Shown: positions 45,691-57,189, numbered from the stretch's first letter. The stretch is DNA of 64,000 bases from Streptomyces erythrochromogenes (GCF_036170895.1 NZ_CP108036.1:2728001-2792000); one strand, 5' to 3'. A program made the numbers and translations. The notes: generated by a model not told the origin, from the sequence alone.

Positions 45691-45706
45691 GGTGAAACTT
45701 TCCCTC

Positions 45707-45952
45707 TCAGCCCAGCAGGACGTCGTCGTCGCCCAGGCGCTTCAGCTCGCGGTACAGGATCGCGAGGCCGGTGACGATGGCGGCGGCGGACACGGCGGCG
45801 TCGACCAGCTTCAGCACGTCGTTCTCGCTGCGGGCCTTCTTGACCTGCTTCATCACGCTGACCGCGCCGAAGGCGGTGGTGCCGATCGACAGGTAGGTGC
45901 CGGTCTTGGACTTCTTGAAGCCCTTGGCCTTGGACAGTGCACTGGTGCTCAC
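45707..45952 (-). CDS. small membrane protein inside the gat operon, unknown
   Basis: 81 residues. Basic N-terminus ([21 protein letters not shown]), a hydrophobic stretch near residue 25 and another near [22 protein letters not shown]. The GTG at 45952 overlaps the gatA stop (GTGA), so it is translationally coupled to gatA and lies 16 bases before gatB. Its place between gatA and gatB suggests a link to the amidotransferase or simply shared dosage. No family recognised. Confidence 0.75.
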   Translation of the reverse strand: MSTSALSKAKGFKKSKTGTYLSIGTTAFGAVSVMKQVKKARSENDVLKLVDAAVSAAAIVTGLAILYRELKRLGDDDVLLG

Positions 45953-47442
45953 AGGGACGGTGCCTCCTCAAGCAGCGGGTGACCCCAGCGTGCGACGAAG
46001 GCCGCCTCCACGGCGGCACCGACCTTGTAGAGCCGGTCGTCCTTCATCGCCGGGGCGATGATCTGGAGCCCGACCGGGAGACCGTCCTCCGGTGCCAGGC
46101 CGCAGGGCAGCGACATGGCGGAGTTGCCGGCCAGGTTGGTCGGGATGGTGCACAGGTCGGCGAGGTACATGGCGAGGGGGTCGTCAGTGCGCTCGCCGAT
46201 GGGGAAGGCGGTGGTCGGGGTCGTCGGGGAGACGATCACGTCGACCTGCTCGAAGGACTTCTCGAAGTCCTGCGAGATCAGCGTGCGGACCTTCTGGGCG
46301 GAGCCGTAGTACGCGTCGTAGTAGCCGGAGCTGAGCGCGTACGTGCCGAGGATGATGCGGCGCTTGACCTCGTCGCCGAAGCCGGCTTCGCGGGTCAGGG
46401 CGGTGACGTCCTCGGCGGACTTGGTGCCGTCGTCGCCGACGCGCAGGCCGTAGCGCATGGCGTCGAAACGGGCCAGGTTCGAGGAGCACTCGGACGGCGC
46501 GATCAGGTAGTACGCGGCCATCGCGAGGTCGAAGGACGGGCAGTCCAGCTCGACGATCTCGGCGCCGAGCTCCTTGAGGAGCTCCACCGACTCGTTGAAG
46601 CGCTGGACGACGCCGGCCTGGTAGCCCTCGCCCGCGAACTGCTTGACGACACCGACGCGCATGCCGGCGACCGAGCCGTTGCGGGCGGCCTCGACGACCG
46701 GCGGGACCGGGGCGTCGATGGAGGTGGAGTCGAGCGGGTCGTGCCCGGCGATCACTTCGTGCAGCAGAGCCGCGTCCAGGACCGTACGGGCGCAGGGACC
46801 GCCCTGGTCGAGGGAGGAGGAGAAGGCGACCATGCCGTAGCGCGAGACGCCGCCGTACGTGGGCTTCACGCCGACCGTGCCGGTGACGGCGGCGGGCTGG
46901 CGGATGGAGCCGCCGGTGTCCGTGCCGATGGCGAGCGGGGCCTGGAAGGCGGCGAGGGCCGCTGCGGAGCCGCCGCCGGAGCCGCCGGGGATGCGGGTGA
47001 GGTCCCAGGGGTTGCCGGTGGGACCGTAGGCGCTGTTCTCGGTGGAGGACCCCATGGCGAACTCGTCCATGTTGGTCTTGCCGAGGATGACGACGTCGGC
47101 TTCCTTCAGCTTGCGCGTCAGGGTGGCGTCGTAGGGCGGGATCCAGCCTTCGAGGATCTTCGAGCCGACGGTGGTCGGGATCCCGACGGTGGTGAAGATG
47201 TCCTTGAGGGCGAGGGGCACGCCGGCCAGCGGGCCGAGCTTCTCGCCGGCCGCGCGCTTGGCGTCGACGGCGCGGGCCTGGGCGAGCGCCCCTTCGCGGT
47301 CCACGTGCAGGAAGGCGTGGACCTTCTCGTCGGTGGCGTCGATGCGGGCCAGGTGGGCCTCGGTCACCTCGACGGCCGTGAGCTCGCCGGAGGCGATCTT
47401 CTCGGCGGTCTCGGCGGCCGTGAGCTTGATGATGTCGACCAT
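45949..47442 (-). CDS. gatA: aspartyl/glutamyl-tRNA amidotransferase subunit A
   Basis: 497 residues. The glutaminase subunit that delivers ammonia to GatB. Amidase-signature triad: Lys in [10 protein letters not shown], the cis-Ser in GGSGGGSAA and nucleophile Ser in [11 protein letters not shown]. MLxS-like [20 protein letters not shown] is also typical. Cytoplasmic. It starts 5 bases after gatC ends and overlaps the next small gene. Confidence 0.98.
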   Translation of the reverse strand: MVDIIKLTAAETAEKIASGELTAVEVTEAHLARIDATDEKVHAFLHVDREGALAQARAVDAKRAAGEKLGPLAGVPLALKDIFTTVGIPTTVGSKILEGWIPPYDATLTRKLKEADVVILGKTNMDEFAMGSSTENSAYGPTGNPWDLTRIPGGSGGGSAAALAAFQAPLAIGTDTGGSIRQPAAVTGTVGVKPTYGGVSRYGMVAFSSSLDQGGPCARTVLDAALLHEVIAGHDPLDSTSIDAPVPPVVEAARNGSVAGMRVGVVKQFAGEGYQAGVVQRFNESVELLKELGAEIVELDCPSFDLAMAAYYLIAPSECSSNLARFDAMRYGLRVGDDGTKSAEDVTALTREAGFGDEVKRRIILGTYALSSGYYDAYYGSAQKVRTLISQDFEKSFEQVDVIVSPTTPTTAFPIGERTDDPLAMYLADLCTIPTNLAGNSAMSLPCGLAPEDGLPVGLQIIAPAMKDDRLYKVGAAVEAAFVARWGHPLLEEAPSL

Positions 47443-47447
47443 GGCTG

Positions 47448-47744
47448 TTAGTCCTCCCCCAGGATCTGCGGCACCTTGAAACGCTGCTGCTCCTGGGCGG
47501 GAGCACCGGAGAGCGCCTGCTCGGGGGTGAGCGACGGACGGACCTCGTCCGCGCGCATGACGTTCGTCAGCGGCAGCGGGTGGGAGGTCGGCGGGACGTC
47601 TTGGTCGGCGACCTCGGAGACGCGGGCGACCGCGCCGATGATGTCGTCGAGCTGTCCGGCGAAGTGATCCAGCTCGTTGCTGGACAGCTCAAGGCGCGCC
47701 AGCCGTGCGAGGTGGACGACCTCCTCGCGCGTAATGCCAGGCAT
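47448..47744 (-). CDS. gatC: aspartyl/glutamyl-tRNA amidotransferase subunit C
   Basis: 98 residues, the normal length. Starts [20 protein letters not shown] and contains [19 protein letters not shown]. It wraps around GatA and holds the complex together. ATG 47744 has AGAGGATC upstream; a longer reading upstream lacks homology. First gene of the gat operon. Confidence 0.97.
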   Translation of the reverse strand: MPGITREEVVHLARLARLELSSNELDHFAGQLDDIIGAVARVSEVADQDVPPTSHPLPLTNVMRADEVRPSLTPEQALSGAPAQEQQRFKVPQILGED

Positions 47745-47847
47745 GCAGCGATCCTCTGGGGGTGGGTGGATGTGTAGTTTCGGGCTCAATCCTATGGGGC
47801 CCGGTGCCCGGCCTGCGAAACGGTTTGGCCCGAGCCGCTGTGCGGGG

Positions 47848-47924
47848 CCCGCACCTCAAACGCCGACGGGGCTCTATTTCAGCCTCGCCGGCGTTTGAGG
47901 TGCGGGTCCGGGGCGGAGCCCCGG
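47848..47924. repeat. composite palindromic intergenic repeat
   Basis: 18-base perfect arms at 47848-47865 and 47889-47906 (inner part CAAACGCCG / CGGCGTTTG), followed by a second hairpin CCGGGGC-GGA-GCCCCGG (47908-47924). This is an abundant Streptomyces intergenic element, as I recall. It lies between gatC (start 47744) and the end of the c-di-GMP gene, on the 5' side of gatC, and may end that upstream gene's transcription. Confidence 0.8.
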
Positions 47925-47966
47925 CGGCGGCGGCGCGCCCGCGGGGGCACCGCCGGACCGACGGGG

Positions 47967-50147
47967 TCAGACCGCGTCGGCCTCGGCCGCCGCCAGTTCC
48001 GCCGTGATGTCCGCCGGGCGGCGCCAGCCGCGCTCGCCGCGGGCCAGCAGCCAGGCGGTGGCCTCCTGCGGCGGCATCGCGGCGGCCACCAGCCACCCCT
48101 GTACGGCGTCGCAGCCCAGGTCCCGCAGCCGCTCCCAGGTCTCGTCGTCCTCGACGCCCTCCGCCACGACGAGCAGGCCGAGCGAGTGCGCGAGGTCCAC
48201 GGTGCAGCGGACGATCTCCGCGTCCTGCGTGTCGACGGCGAGCCGGCCCACGAACGAGCGGTCGATCTTCAGCTCGCTGACCGGCAGGCGGCGCAGGTGG
48301 ACGAGCGAGGAGTAGCCGGTGCCGAAGTCGTCCAGGGACATCTTCACGCCGTGCCCGGTGAGGCCGGCCATGGTGTCCGCCGCCCGCTGGGGGTCCTCCA
48401 GCAGGACGTGTTCCGTTATCTCCAGCTGCAGGCCGCTGGCCGGGACCCCGTGGCGGGCCAGCCGCGCGGCCACCGCGCCGGCGAAGCCGGGCGTGTGGAC
48501 GTCGCGCGGCGAGACGTTGACGGCGACCGGGACCTTCAGGCCCTGCGCCCGCCAGCGGGCCACCTGGGCCAGGGCGGTCTCCAGCACGTACTCCGTCAGG
48601 TGCGGCATCAGCCCGGAGGTCTCGGCTATCGCGATGAACTCGTCCGGGGGGACCCGGCCGCGTTCCGGGTGGACCCATCGGACCAGTGCTTCGAGCCCGG
48701 CGACCTGGCCGTCGAAGCGGACCTTCGGCTGGTAGTGGAGTTCCACTTCACCCGCGTCGAGGGCCCTGCGGAGGTCGCCGAGGAGGCCCAGGCGGTCGGG
48801 GGTGTTGCTGTCGCGCTTGGACTCGTACACCTCCACGCCCGTGCGGTCCCGCTTGGCCTGGTACATCGCCACGTCCGCGCGCCGCAGCAGCCCCTCCGCG
48901 TCCAGCGCGTGGTCGGGGAAGACGGCGAGGCCGGCGCTGGCCTCCAGGACGAGCGTGAGGCCGTCCAGGTCGAGCGGGGAGCTGAGCTCCGCCACCAGGT
49001 GGCGGGCGATGCGCTGGGCGCTGGTGGTGGAGTCGGCGACGGGGAGCAGGACGGCGAACTCGTCGCCGCCCAGGCGTGCGGCCTCGGCCTCCTCGGGCAG
49101 CGCCTGGCGCAGCCGGTCGGCGATCTGGAGGAGGAGCCGGTCGCCCGCCAGATGGCCCAGGGTGTCGTTGACCGCCCGGAAGCGGTCCAGGTCGATCAGC
49201 ACGAGGGCGGCCCTGGTGCCCAAACGTTCAGCCTCGTCGAGGGCGGACCAGGCCCGCTCCAGCAGCCACTGCCGGTTCGGCAGCCCGGTCAGCGGGTCTC
49301 GCAGCTGCTCCTCGGCGCGCGCCCGGGCGATCCACAGGGTGGAGTCCAGCGCGATCAGCGGTACGGCGAACAGCGGCAGCAGGACCGGCTGGGTGACGGC
49401 GACCACGCAGATCAGGGGTGCGATGCCGAGCAGCGCGACCGCCACTAAGGCCTGTCGGAGCAGGGCGGTCCGGGCGACGGTGGGCAGCCCGCCGCCGCGC
49501 GGGGCCAGTGCGATCCAGAGCAGGAGCCGGGTGGAGAGCAGGTAGGCGACGGCGACGAGGACGATCTCGGGCAGGGCGTCCAGCCCCCAGGTGGTGGGCG
49601 GCCAGGGGGTTTCGACGGTGGGCGTCTCACCGAAGGCGGCGAGCACGAGGGCGCCGGCCCCGATGCCGAGGATGTCGACGGAGCCGTGGAGCAGCCCCTG
49701 GCGCCAGCGGTGCCGGCGGGCGGCCCCGACGAGGGAGACCACGGCCAGCGAGACGAGTCCGGCGGGCACCCAGCCGTAGAGGATGAGCACGCCGAGGGTG
49801 AGCGCGGCGCCCGATCCGGTGCCGCCCCACCAGCGGTCCCGGCCGAGGGCGACCAGGTGGCCGACGATGATGCCGGTGAGGAGGGCCAGTGCCCAGCCGA
49901 CCGGCCCCCCGGGGAACAGCGCATGACGGCCACTCAGGGCCGACACGACGCCGGTGGTGAGCACCGCGACCGCGAGACCCACGACGAGGAAGGGCAGCAC
50001 GCCGCGCCGCCCCTGCCCGCCCTCACCGGTGTCGACCGGTCGGGTCTCCGGCGTCCTGGCACGCAGGACGCCGAGCCTGCCCGCCCGCATGGGCGGGATC
50101 TCCCCGCCGAATTCAGGTGACGGGTCGGCGCTTTCGGTGGGTTTCAT
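47967..50147 (-). CDS. rmdB: membrane GGDEF-EAL c-di-GMP enzyme, RmdB-like
   Basis: 726 residues. Roughly 7-8 membrane helices up to residue 270, then GGDEF and EAL domains. GGDEF is intact (LGGDEF, 360-364) without an RxxD inhibitory site. EAL is intact: EALVRW (486-488), NVSPRD, LEITEH, SLDDFGTGYSS, LKIDRSF and VAEGVE all match active phosphodiesterases. RmdB of S. coelicolor, which hydrolyses c-di-GMP, lies next to ligA; position and domains agree (memory). Codon 234 is TTA (49446-49448), so translation should depend on the bldA tRNA. ATG 50147 has GAGAGG 8 bases upstream. Confidence 0.9.
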   Translation of the reverse strand: MKPTESADPSPEFGGEIPPMRAGRLGVLRARTPETRPVDTGEGGQGRRGVLPFLVVGLAVAVLTTGVVSALSGRHALFPGGPVGWALALLTGIIVGHLVALGRDRWWGGTGSGAALTLGVLILYGWVPAGLVSLAVVSLVGAARRHRWRQGLLHGSVDILGIGAGALVLAAFGETPTVETPWPPTTWGLDALPEIVLVAVAYLLSTRLLLWIALAPRGGGLPTVARTALLRQALVAVALLGIAPLICVVAVTQPVLLPLFAVPLIALDSTLWIARARAEEQLRDPLTGLPNRQWLLERAWSALDEAERLGTRAALVLIDLDRFRAVNDTLGHLAGDRLLLQIADRLRQALPEEAEAARLGGDEFAVLLPVADSTTSAQRIARHLVAELSSPLDLDGLTLVLEASAGLAVFPDHALDAEGLLRRADVAMYQAKRDRTGVEVYESKRDSNTPDRLGLLGDLRRALDAGEVELHYQPKVRFDGQVAGLEALVRWVHPERGRVPPDEFIAIAETSGLMPHLTEYVLETALAQVARWRAQGLKVPVAVNVSPRDVHTPGFAGAVAARLARHGVPASGLQLEITEHVLLEDPQRAADTMAGLTGHGVKMSLDDFGTGYSSLVHLRRLPVSELKIDRSFVGRLAVDTQDAEIVRCTVDLAHSLGLLVVAEGVEDDETWERLRDLGCDAVQGWLVAAAMPPQEATAWLLARGERGWRRPADITAELAAAEADAV

Positions 50148-50532
50148 GCCCGTACCTCTCACAGCCGGCGATGCCGATGTCACGCGATGGCCCCGATGTC
50201 ATGCCACCACGGCCGGAATCGCATCCCGCAGCCGTGCACGACAGGCGCACCCCTCAACAGTAGGACGCGGGAGGCTCCCAGGGGCAGCGGTCGGCAGTGG
50301 TTGCCCGAATGCGACCCAGCCATCCTCATCAGTACGGTATCCGCCGAACGGGTGAGTTTGGACGGGGGCCCCCAGTCACCCCTCCGATGATCCGACAGGT
50401 CACCGCCCTGCGACCAGGCTTGTACCGGCCGTTTACCACCGTCCGCCGCGCCTGGCGTGCGCCCGCCCGTACGGCCGCACGCCACGCATCCGTTCGCCTT
50501 CGCTACTCCCTCTCGGGGATTGCCCTTCGGTC
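50148..50532. other. intergenic region between rmdB and ligA
   Basis: No gene. Just upstream of rmdB there is a TACTGT -10-like hexamer on the minus strand (near 50260). Downstream of ligA a hairpin TGGCGTGCG (50453-50461) / CGCACGCCA (50476-50484) may terminate ligA. Nothing else recognised. Confidence 0.4.
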
Positions 50533-52764
<2,232 letters not shown>

Positions 52765-53748
52765 TCACTCAGGGTTGTCGGCGAGCGACCTCGCCGCCCT
52801 GGCGCAATGCGCCTGCACCGCGCGGGCGTAGGCGGGCGAGGCACCCGCCAGACCGCACGAGGGGGTGACCACGACGGACTCCGCCAGAGTCCCCGGGGCC
52901 AGCCCCAGCCTGCGCCAGAGCTTCCTGACACCCATGACGCTACCGCCCGGGTCCGACAACGGGCCGTCGGTGCCCGCCACCACTCCGGCGAACAGCTTCG
53001 TACCGCCTTCGACGGCCTCCCCGACGGCGTCGTCCTCGCGCTCCGTGAGCAGGGAGAAATCGAACGACACGCCCGTGGCGCCGGCCCGCCGCAGCAGGCC
53101 GAAGGGGACCTCGGGCGCGCAGGAGTGGACGATCACCTCGCCGTCGTGGACGGCGAACAGGTCGCGCAGCGCGCCCTCGACGACCTGCCGGTCGACGGCG
53201 CGGTAGGTGCGGTAGCCGCTCGCGGAGCGGACCCGGCCGAGCAGCACGGCCGTCAGGGACGGCTCGTCGAGCTGGAGCACGACGTCGGCCCCGGGGATCC
53301 GCCGCCGCACATCGGCCAGGTGCTCGCGCAGGCCCTCGGCGAGCGATCCGGCCAGGTCCCGGCAGGCGCCGGCGTCCTGCAGCATCGCCTCGCCGCCGTG
53401 CAGCTCCAGGGCGGCGGCCAGCGTCCACGGCCCGACCGCCTGGACCTTGAGCTTGCCGGTGTAGCCCTGGGTGAACTCCTCCAGGGCGTCCAGGTCCTCG
53501 CCCAGCCAGGACCGGGCCCGGCGCGTGTCGCGCCCGGGCCGGTCGCTGATCCGCCAGCCGCTGGGCTCCACGTGCCCGTACATGTCGACGAGCAGCCCGA
53601 TCGAGCGGCCGATCATGTCGGCGCCGGGGCCGCGGGCCGGCAGTTCGGGCAGGTACGGGAAGTCCTCGAAGGAGCCGGTCGCGGTCTTGGCGGCCTCGCG
53701 GGCGTCGCCGCCGGGCAGCGAGCCGACGCCGGTCGCGCCTGCGCTCAT
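52765..53748 (-). CDS. MetE-like cobalamin-independent methionine synthase domain protein
   Basis: 327 residues, only the C-terminal catalytic half of MetE. Marks: TGVGSLPGGDAREAAKT, VQAVGPWTLAAAL, VVLQLDEPSLTAVLLG, and zinc ligands His-Cys in VIVHSCAPEVPFG and Cys in VVTPSCGLAGAS. Without the N-terminal half it probably takes methyl from a corrinoid or other small donor rather than folate polyglutamate; the reaction is unknown. The ATG at 53748 overlaps the SDR stop (ATGA), and ligA follows after 30 bases. Confidence 0.88.
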   Translation of the reverse strand: MSAGATGVGSLPGGDAREAAKTATGSFEDFPYLPELPARGPGADMIGRSIGLLVDMYGHVEPSGWRISDRPGRDTRRARSWLGEDLDALEEFTQGYTGKLKVQAVGPWTLAAALELHGGEAMLQDAGACRDLAGSLAEGLREHLADVRRRIPGADVVLQLDEPSLTAVLLGRVRSASGYRTYRAVDRQVVEGALRDLFAVHDGEVIVHSCAPEVPFGLLRRAGATGVSFDFSLLTEREDDAVGEAVEGGTKLFAGVVAGTDGPLSDPGGSVMGVRKLWRRLGLAPGTLAESVVVTPSCGLAGASPAYARAVQAHCARAARSLADNPE

Positions 53749-54434
53749 CGGCCCGGCCTGACGGACAGGTCGTTGACCTCGGCGTCGCGGGGCAGGTCGA
53801 CGGCCATGACGATGGTGGTCGCCACCGACTCGGGGTCGATCCAGGCGGCCGGGTCGTACTCCTTGCCCTCCTGGGAGTGCACCTTGGCCTGCATGGGGCT
53901 GGCGGTGCGGCCCGGGTAGACGGAGGTGACGCGGACGCCGTTGGCCCGCTCCTCGGCCCGCAGCGAGTCGGCGAGCGCCTTCAGGCCGTGCTTGGAGGCG
54001 GCGTACGCGCTCCAGTCGGCGTGGGCGTTCAGGCCGGCGCCGGAGTTCACGAACACGACGGTGGCCTTGGAGGCGCGCAGGGTGGGCAGCAGCAGCCGGG
54101 TCACCTCGGCGGGGGCGATCAGGTTCACGTTGAGCTGCTGGTGCCAGGTCTTGGGCCGCAGCTCGCCCACCGGTCCGAGGTCCACGATCCCGGCGATGTG
54201 CAGGAGCGAGTCGATGCGCTCGGGGATCGCCTGCTTGGAGAAGGCCCAGGAGAGCCGGTCGGGATCGGCGAGGTCGCCCACGAGGACCCTGGAGCCGGGG
54301 TAGCGGTCGACGAGCTGCTTGCCGCGGCCGGCGTCGCGGGCCAGGAGGACGAGGTCGTCGCCACGGGCGTGCAGGCGGGTCGCGACGGCGGCGCCGATGC
54401 CGGAACCGGCACCGGTGATCAGGTGAGTAGCCAT
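53745..54434 (-). CDS. short-chain dehydrogenase/reductase
   Basis: 229 residues. Cofactor motif TGAGSGIGAAVATRLHARG at the N-terminus, catalytic FVNSGAGLNAHADWSAYAASKHGLKA (Ser, Tyr, Lys), and VTSVYPGRTASPM after it. Cytoplasmic NAD(P)H reductase, substrate unknown. ATG 54434 (MATHLITG) is taken; an ATG nine bases earlier is possible. Overlaps the MetE-like gene by four bases, so the two are coupled. Confidence 0.93.
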   Translation of the reverse strand: MATHLITGAGSGIGAAVATRLHARGDDLVLLARDAGRGKQLVDRYPGSRVLVGDLADPDRLSWAFSKQAIPERIDSLLHIAGIVDLGPVGELRPKTWHQQLNVNLIAPAEVTRLLLPTLRASKATVVFVNSGAGLNAHADWSAYAASKHGLKALADSLRAEERANGVRVTSVYPGRTASPMQAKVHSQEGKEYDPAAWIDPESVATTIVMAVDLPRDAEVNDLSVRPGR

Positions 54435-54504
54435 ACCGCCCATGCTCGCAGGTCCGGCGCGGCGGGGAGGGGGAAGCCCCGTGCTCCCGGCCCCGGGGCC
54501 GGGC

Positions 54505-54534
54505 CGGGCCGCCGCGGCCGGCCGCGGCGGCCCG
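54505..54534. repeat. 30-bp perfect palindrome
   Basis: A perfect palindrome with no spacer, centred between 54519 and 54520 on GGCC|GGCC, in a 212-base intergenic stretch of almost pure G and C. As RNA it would make a strong hairpin, and it could end transcription of the gene finishing at 54647. Confidence 0.65.
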
Positions 54535-54646
54535 CCGGGACCGTGCGACGACCGCCCGCGCCCCGGCCGCCCGCCGGGCGGTGACGGCGGGCGGGAAGCC
54601 GGTGCCGATGGCGGTCCCGCGGGAGCTCGGGGCCCGAAGGCCGAGG

Positions 54647-55600
54647 TCAGGTGCCGACGGCCGCCGCGTAGGCCCGCTCCACGGCGGCGCGGGCGGCGGC
54701 CGCTTGCTCCGCCGTGACGGCGGGGGCGAAGCCCCGCCCGACCGTGGCGTGCGGGAGCGCGGCGACGAGCCGTTCCCGCACGTCGCCGCGCGGCCCGGCC
54801 CAGCGCTGCAGCGCCTGCGCCCGTACGTCGGCCGGCGCGGCGGCACGGTCCTGCGCGGGCGGGGCGAATCGGCCGCCGGAGGCCCGTTCGTGCTCGTCCC
54901 AGCGGTCGGCCCAGAACTCCACGGTCCAGCCGGGCCAGCGGGCGGCCATGCGTCCGGCGTGGGGCGCGATCCCGGTCAGCCACCACCCGACCCTGCGGGC
55001 CGCGGGGTCGACGTGGACGCCGGCCTCGGCGCGCCGGGAGTACCCGGTGTGGGCGGGGGCGTCCGCGAGCCGGTCGACGAGCGCCGGGCCCTCGGCCACG
55101 GGGTGGTCGGCGATGTGGGCGAGGACGTGGCAGCGGCCGGATCCGACCGTGACGACGGCGGCCATGGGGTCGGGGTCGGCGAGTTCCTGCTCGTCGGCCT
55201 CCAGGGCCGGGCCGGGGTGCGCGGTGTCCGGTACGTGTCCCGGTTCCAGGCCGAGGTGGGCGCGCAGGCCGCTCTGGCCGTCGTACGTCCAGCGGACCTC
55301 CCATCCGGGCCAGGCGTGGCCGAGCATGCCCAGCCAGGCGGCGCGGGTGCGCATGGCCACCGACGGGCCTTCCTGGGCGAAGACCAGGAGCAGCTTGCGG
55401 GCGGGGTCGATCAGGGCGCCCGCTTCGCACATGTCGTCGTCGTACCAGGGGCCTTCCTCGAGCCGGTGGCCGAGGGCGAAGGGCAGGACCGCCTCCGGGC
55501 CGCCGAGCAGGTCGAGATCGAGGCCGACGGCTCCGAAGGAGGAGGACCGGCGCTCGTGCCCCTCGGGGCCCGCGATCACGAAGGTGGCCCGGTTGCCCAT
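54647..55600 (-). CDS. conserved hypothetical protein, 317 aa
   Basis: Starts MGNRATFVIAGPEGHERRSS. Trp-rich, no signal peptide; segments ARKLLLVFAQEGPSVAMRTR, WLGMLGHAWPGWEVRW and WWLTGIAPHAGRMAARWPGW repeat a WPGW element, suggesting two related halves. The ATG at 55600 overlaps the stop of the DUF1330 gene (ATGA). I know no function for it. Confidence 0.7.
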   Translation of the reverse strand: MGNRATFVIAGPEGHERRSSSFGAVGLDLDLLGGPEAVLPFALGHRLEEGPWYDDDMCEAGALIDPARKLLLVFAQEGPSVAMRTRAAWLGMLGHAWPGWEVRWTYDGQSGLRAHLGLEPGHVPDTAHPGPALEADEQELADPDPMAAVVTVGSGRCHVLAHIADHPVAEGPALVDRLADAPAHTGYSRRAEAGVHVDPAARRVGWWLTGIAPHAGRMAARWPGWTVEFWADRWDEHERASGGRFAPPAQDRAAAPADVRAQALQRWAGPRGDVRERLVAALPHATVGRGFAPAVTAEQAAAARAAVERAYAAAVGT

Positions 55601-55944
55601 CAGAGGCCGGCTTCGGCGCGCAGGCCGGCGGCCGTCTTCGAGGCGTCGTAGTCGGCCGGGACGCCCTCGACGAGGATGACCTCGCCGGGGATGTGCTTCG
55701 TGCGCAGCGGGAGGATGGCCCGGTAGGCGTCGGAGGCGTACCAGGCGCGGGCCCGTTCGATGTCGGGGAAGCCGATGACGACGACGGTGCCGGGGAAGGG
55801 TCCCTCCAGGACCTCGACCTCCTTGCCGTGCACGAGGAAGCGGCCGCCGAAGGGGTCCAGGGTCGACTGCATGGTCTCGATGTAGGTGAGGACGTCCTCG
55901 TTCATCGTCTCGGGGCGTATGTGGGCGATGGCGTAGGCGGTCAT
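55600..55944 (-). CDS. DUF1330 family protein
   Basis: 114 residues in the ferredoxin-like dimeric alpha/beta fold. FGGRFLVHGKEVEVLEGPFPG and VIGFPDIERARAWYASDAYRA are the family signatures. Related proteins bind small ligands; none is proven here. Coupled to the 317-aa gene downstream by a 4-base overlap. Confidence 0.9.
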   Translation of the reverse strand: MTAYAIAHIRPETMNEDVLTYIETMQSTLDPFGGRFLVHGKEVEVLEGPFPGTVVVIGFPDIERARAWYASDAYRAILPLRTKHIPGEVILVEGVPADYDASKTAAGLRAEAGL

Positions 55945-56033
55945 GGTCTTCTCCCCTGTCGACCGGGCCCGCCGGTGCGGGCCGTTGATCCGATCCTGTC
56001 AGCGCTCGGCCGCGGTGGCGATTACTTTCGGGG

Positions 56034-57062
56034 TCATGCCGGGGCGGTGGGCTGGAAGGTGCGGCGGTAGGCGATCGGGGAGACGCCGAGGGACGCGCGC
56101 ATGTGCTGGCGCAGGGAGTTGGCGGAGCCGAAGCCGGACCGGTGGGCCACGAGGTCGACCGGGAGGTCGCTGGATTCGAGCAGGTGCCGGGCCGTTTCCA
56201 GGCGTTGGGCGGTGAGCCACTGCACGGGGGTCATGCCGACCTCGTCGCGGAAGCGCCGGGTGAAGGTGCGCAGGCTCATCCGGGCATGGGCGGCGAGCTC
56301 GGCGAGGCTGACCGGTTCGGCGAGGCGTTCCAGGGCCCAGGCGCGGGTGGCGGTGGTGGTGGCGACGGTGGGCTCGGGGACGGGCCGGTCGATGAACTGG
56401 GCCTGCCCGCCGTCGCGCCAGGGCGGTACGACGCACATGCGGGCGGCCCGGTTGGTGACGGCGACTCCGTGGTCGCGGCGGATCAGGTGCAGGCACAGGT
56501 CGACTCCGGCGGAGACCCCGGCCGAGGTCAGGACGTCGCCGTCGTCGACGAACAGGACGTCCTCGTCGATGCGGACCCGGGGGTAGGCGCGGCGGAACTC
56601 GTCGGCGAGGTTCCAGTGCGTGGTCGCGGGGCGTTCGTCGAGGAGTCCGGCGGCGGCGAGGACGTAGGAGCCGGAGCAGATGGACACCAGGCGGGTGCCG
56701 GGGCGGATGCCCGCGATGGCCTGGGCGACGGCGGGCGGCAGCGGCCCGCCGCCGGCGAGCTCGGGCATGGCGTGGGTGGGCGGGACGATCACGGTGTCGG
56801 CGGCGGCGAGGGCTTCGGGGCCGGCGGCGGGCTGGAGGGTGAATCCGGAGTCGCTGGGCACGGGGGCGCCGTCGGAGGTGCAGACGACGACCTCGTACAG
56901 GGCCTCGCCGTCGTCGTCGACGGCGCTGCCGAAGACCCGGGAGGGGATGCCCAGCTCGAACGGGGGGAAGCCCGGCAGGGCCAGCACCGCGACCAGGTGC
57001 CGGCCGGCCGCGCCGCTCCCGCGGCGGGCTGTGTCCTCGCTGCGCTCCTGCGTCTCACCCAT
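56034..57062 (-). CDS. GlxA-type AraC-family regulator
   Basis: 342 residues. N-terminal DJ-1/PfpI-like ligand domain with the nucleophile-elbow Cys in RLVSICSGSYVLAAAGLLD, and a C-terminal AraC double helix-turn-helix (SLAELAAHARMSLRTFTRRFRDEVG, VDLVAHRSGFGSANSLRQHM). ATG 57062 with AGGA upstream. Divergent from an oxidoreductase; TGGCCAAACGGCCA (near 57081-57094) lies in the shared promoter region and may be an operator. Confidence 0.92.
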   Translation of the reverse strand: MGETQERSEDTARRGSGAAGRHLVAVLALPGFPPFELGIPSRVFGSAVDDDGEALYEVVVCTSDGAPVPSDSGFTLQPAAGPEALAAADTVIVPPTHAMPELAGGGPLPPAVAQAIAGIRPGTRLVSICSGSYVLAAAGLLDERPATTHWNLADEFRRAYPRVRIDEDVLFVDDGDVLTSAGVSAGVDLCLHLIRRDHGVAVTNRAARMCVVPPWRDGGQAQFIDRPVPEPTVATTTATRAWALERLAEPVSLAELAAHARMSLRTFTRRFRDEVGMTPVQWLTAQRLETARHLLESSDLPVDLVAHRSGFGSANSLRQHMRASLGVSPIAYRRTFQPTAPA

Positions 57063-57189
57063 GGCCAGATCCTGTCACATAGTGGCCAAACGGCCAACAC
57101 CATGCGCGTGCCCGGTGCCCGAATCTGGGACACGTCGCCGGGAAACGGCCCGGTAGAGGACGCAAACGGATGGAATGAGGCGGACTGAG

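Noticed and set aside
48004..48735. Plus-strand frames opposite the RmdB-like gene
   Set aside because: Ser/Arg-rich antisense shadows; all EAL motifs are on the minus strand.
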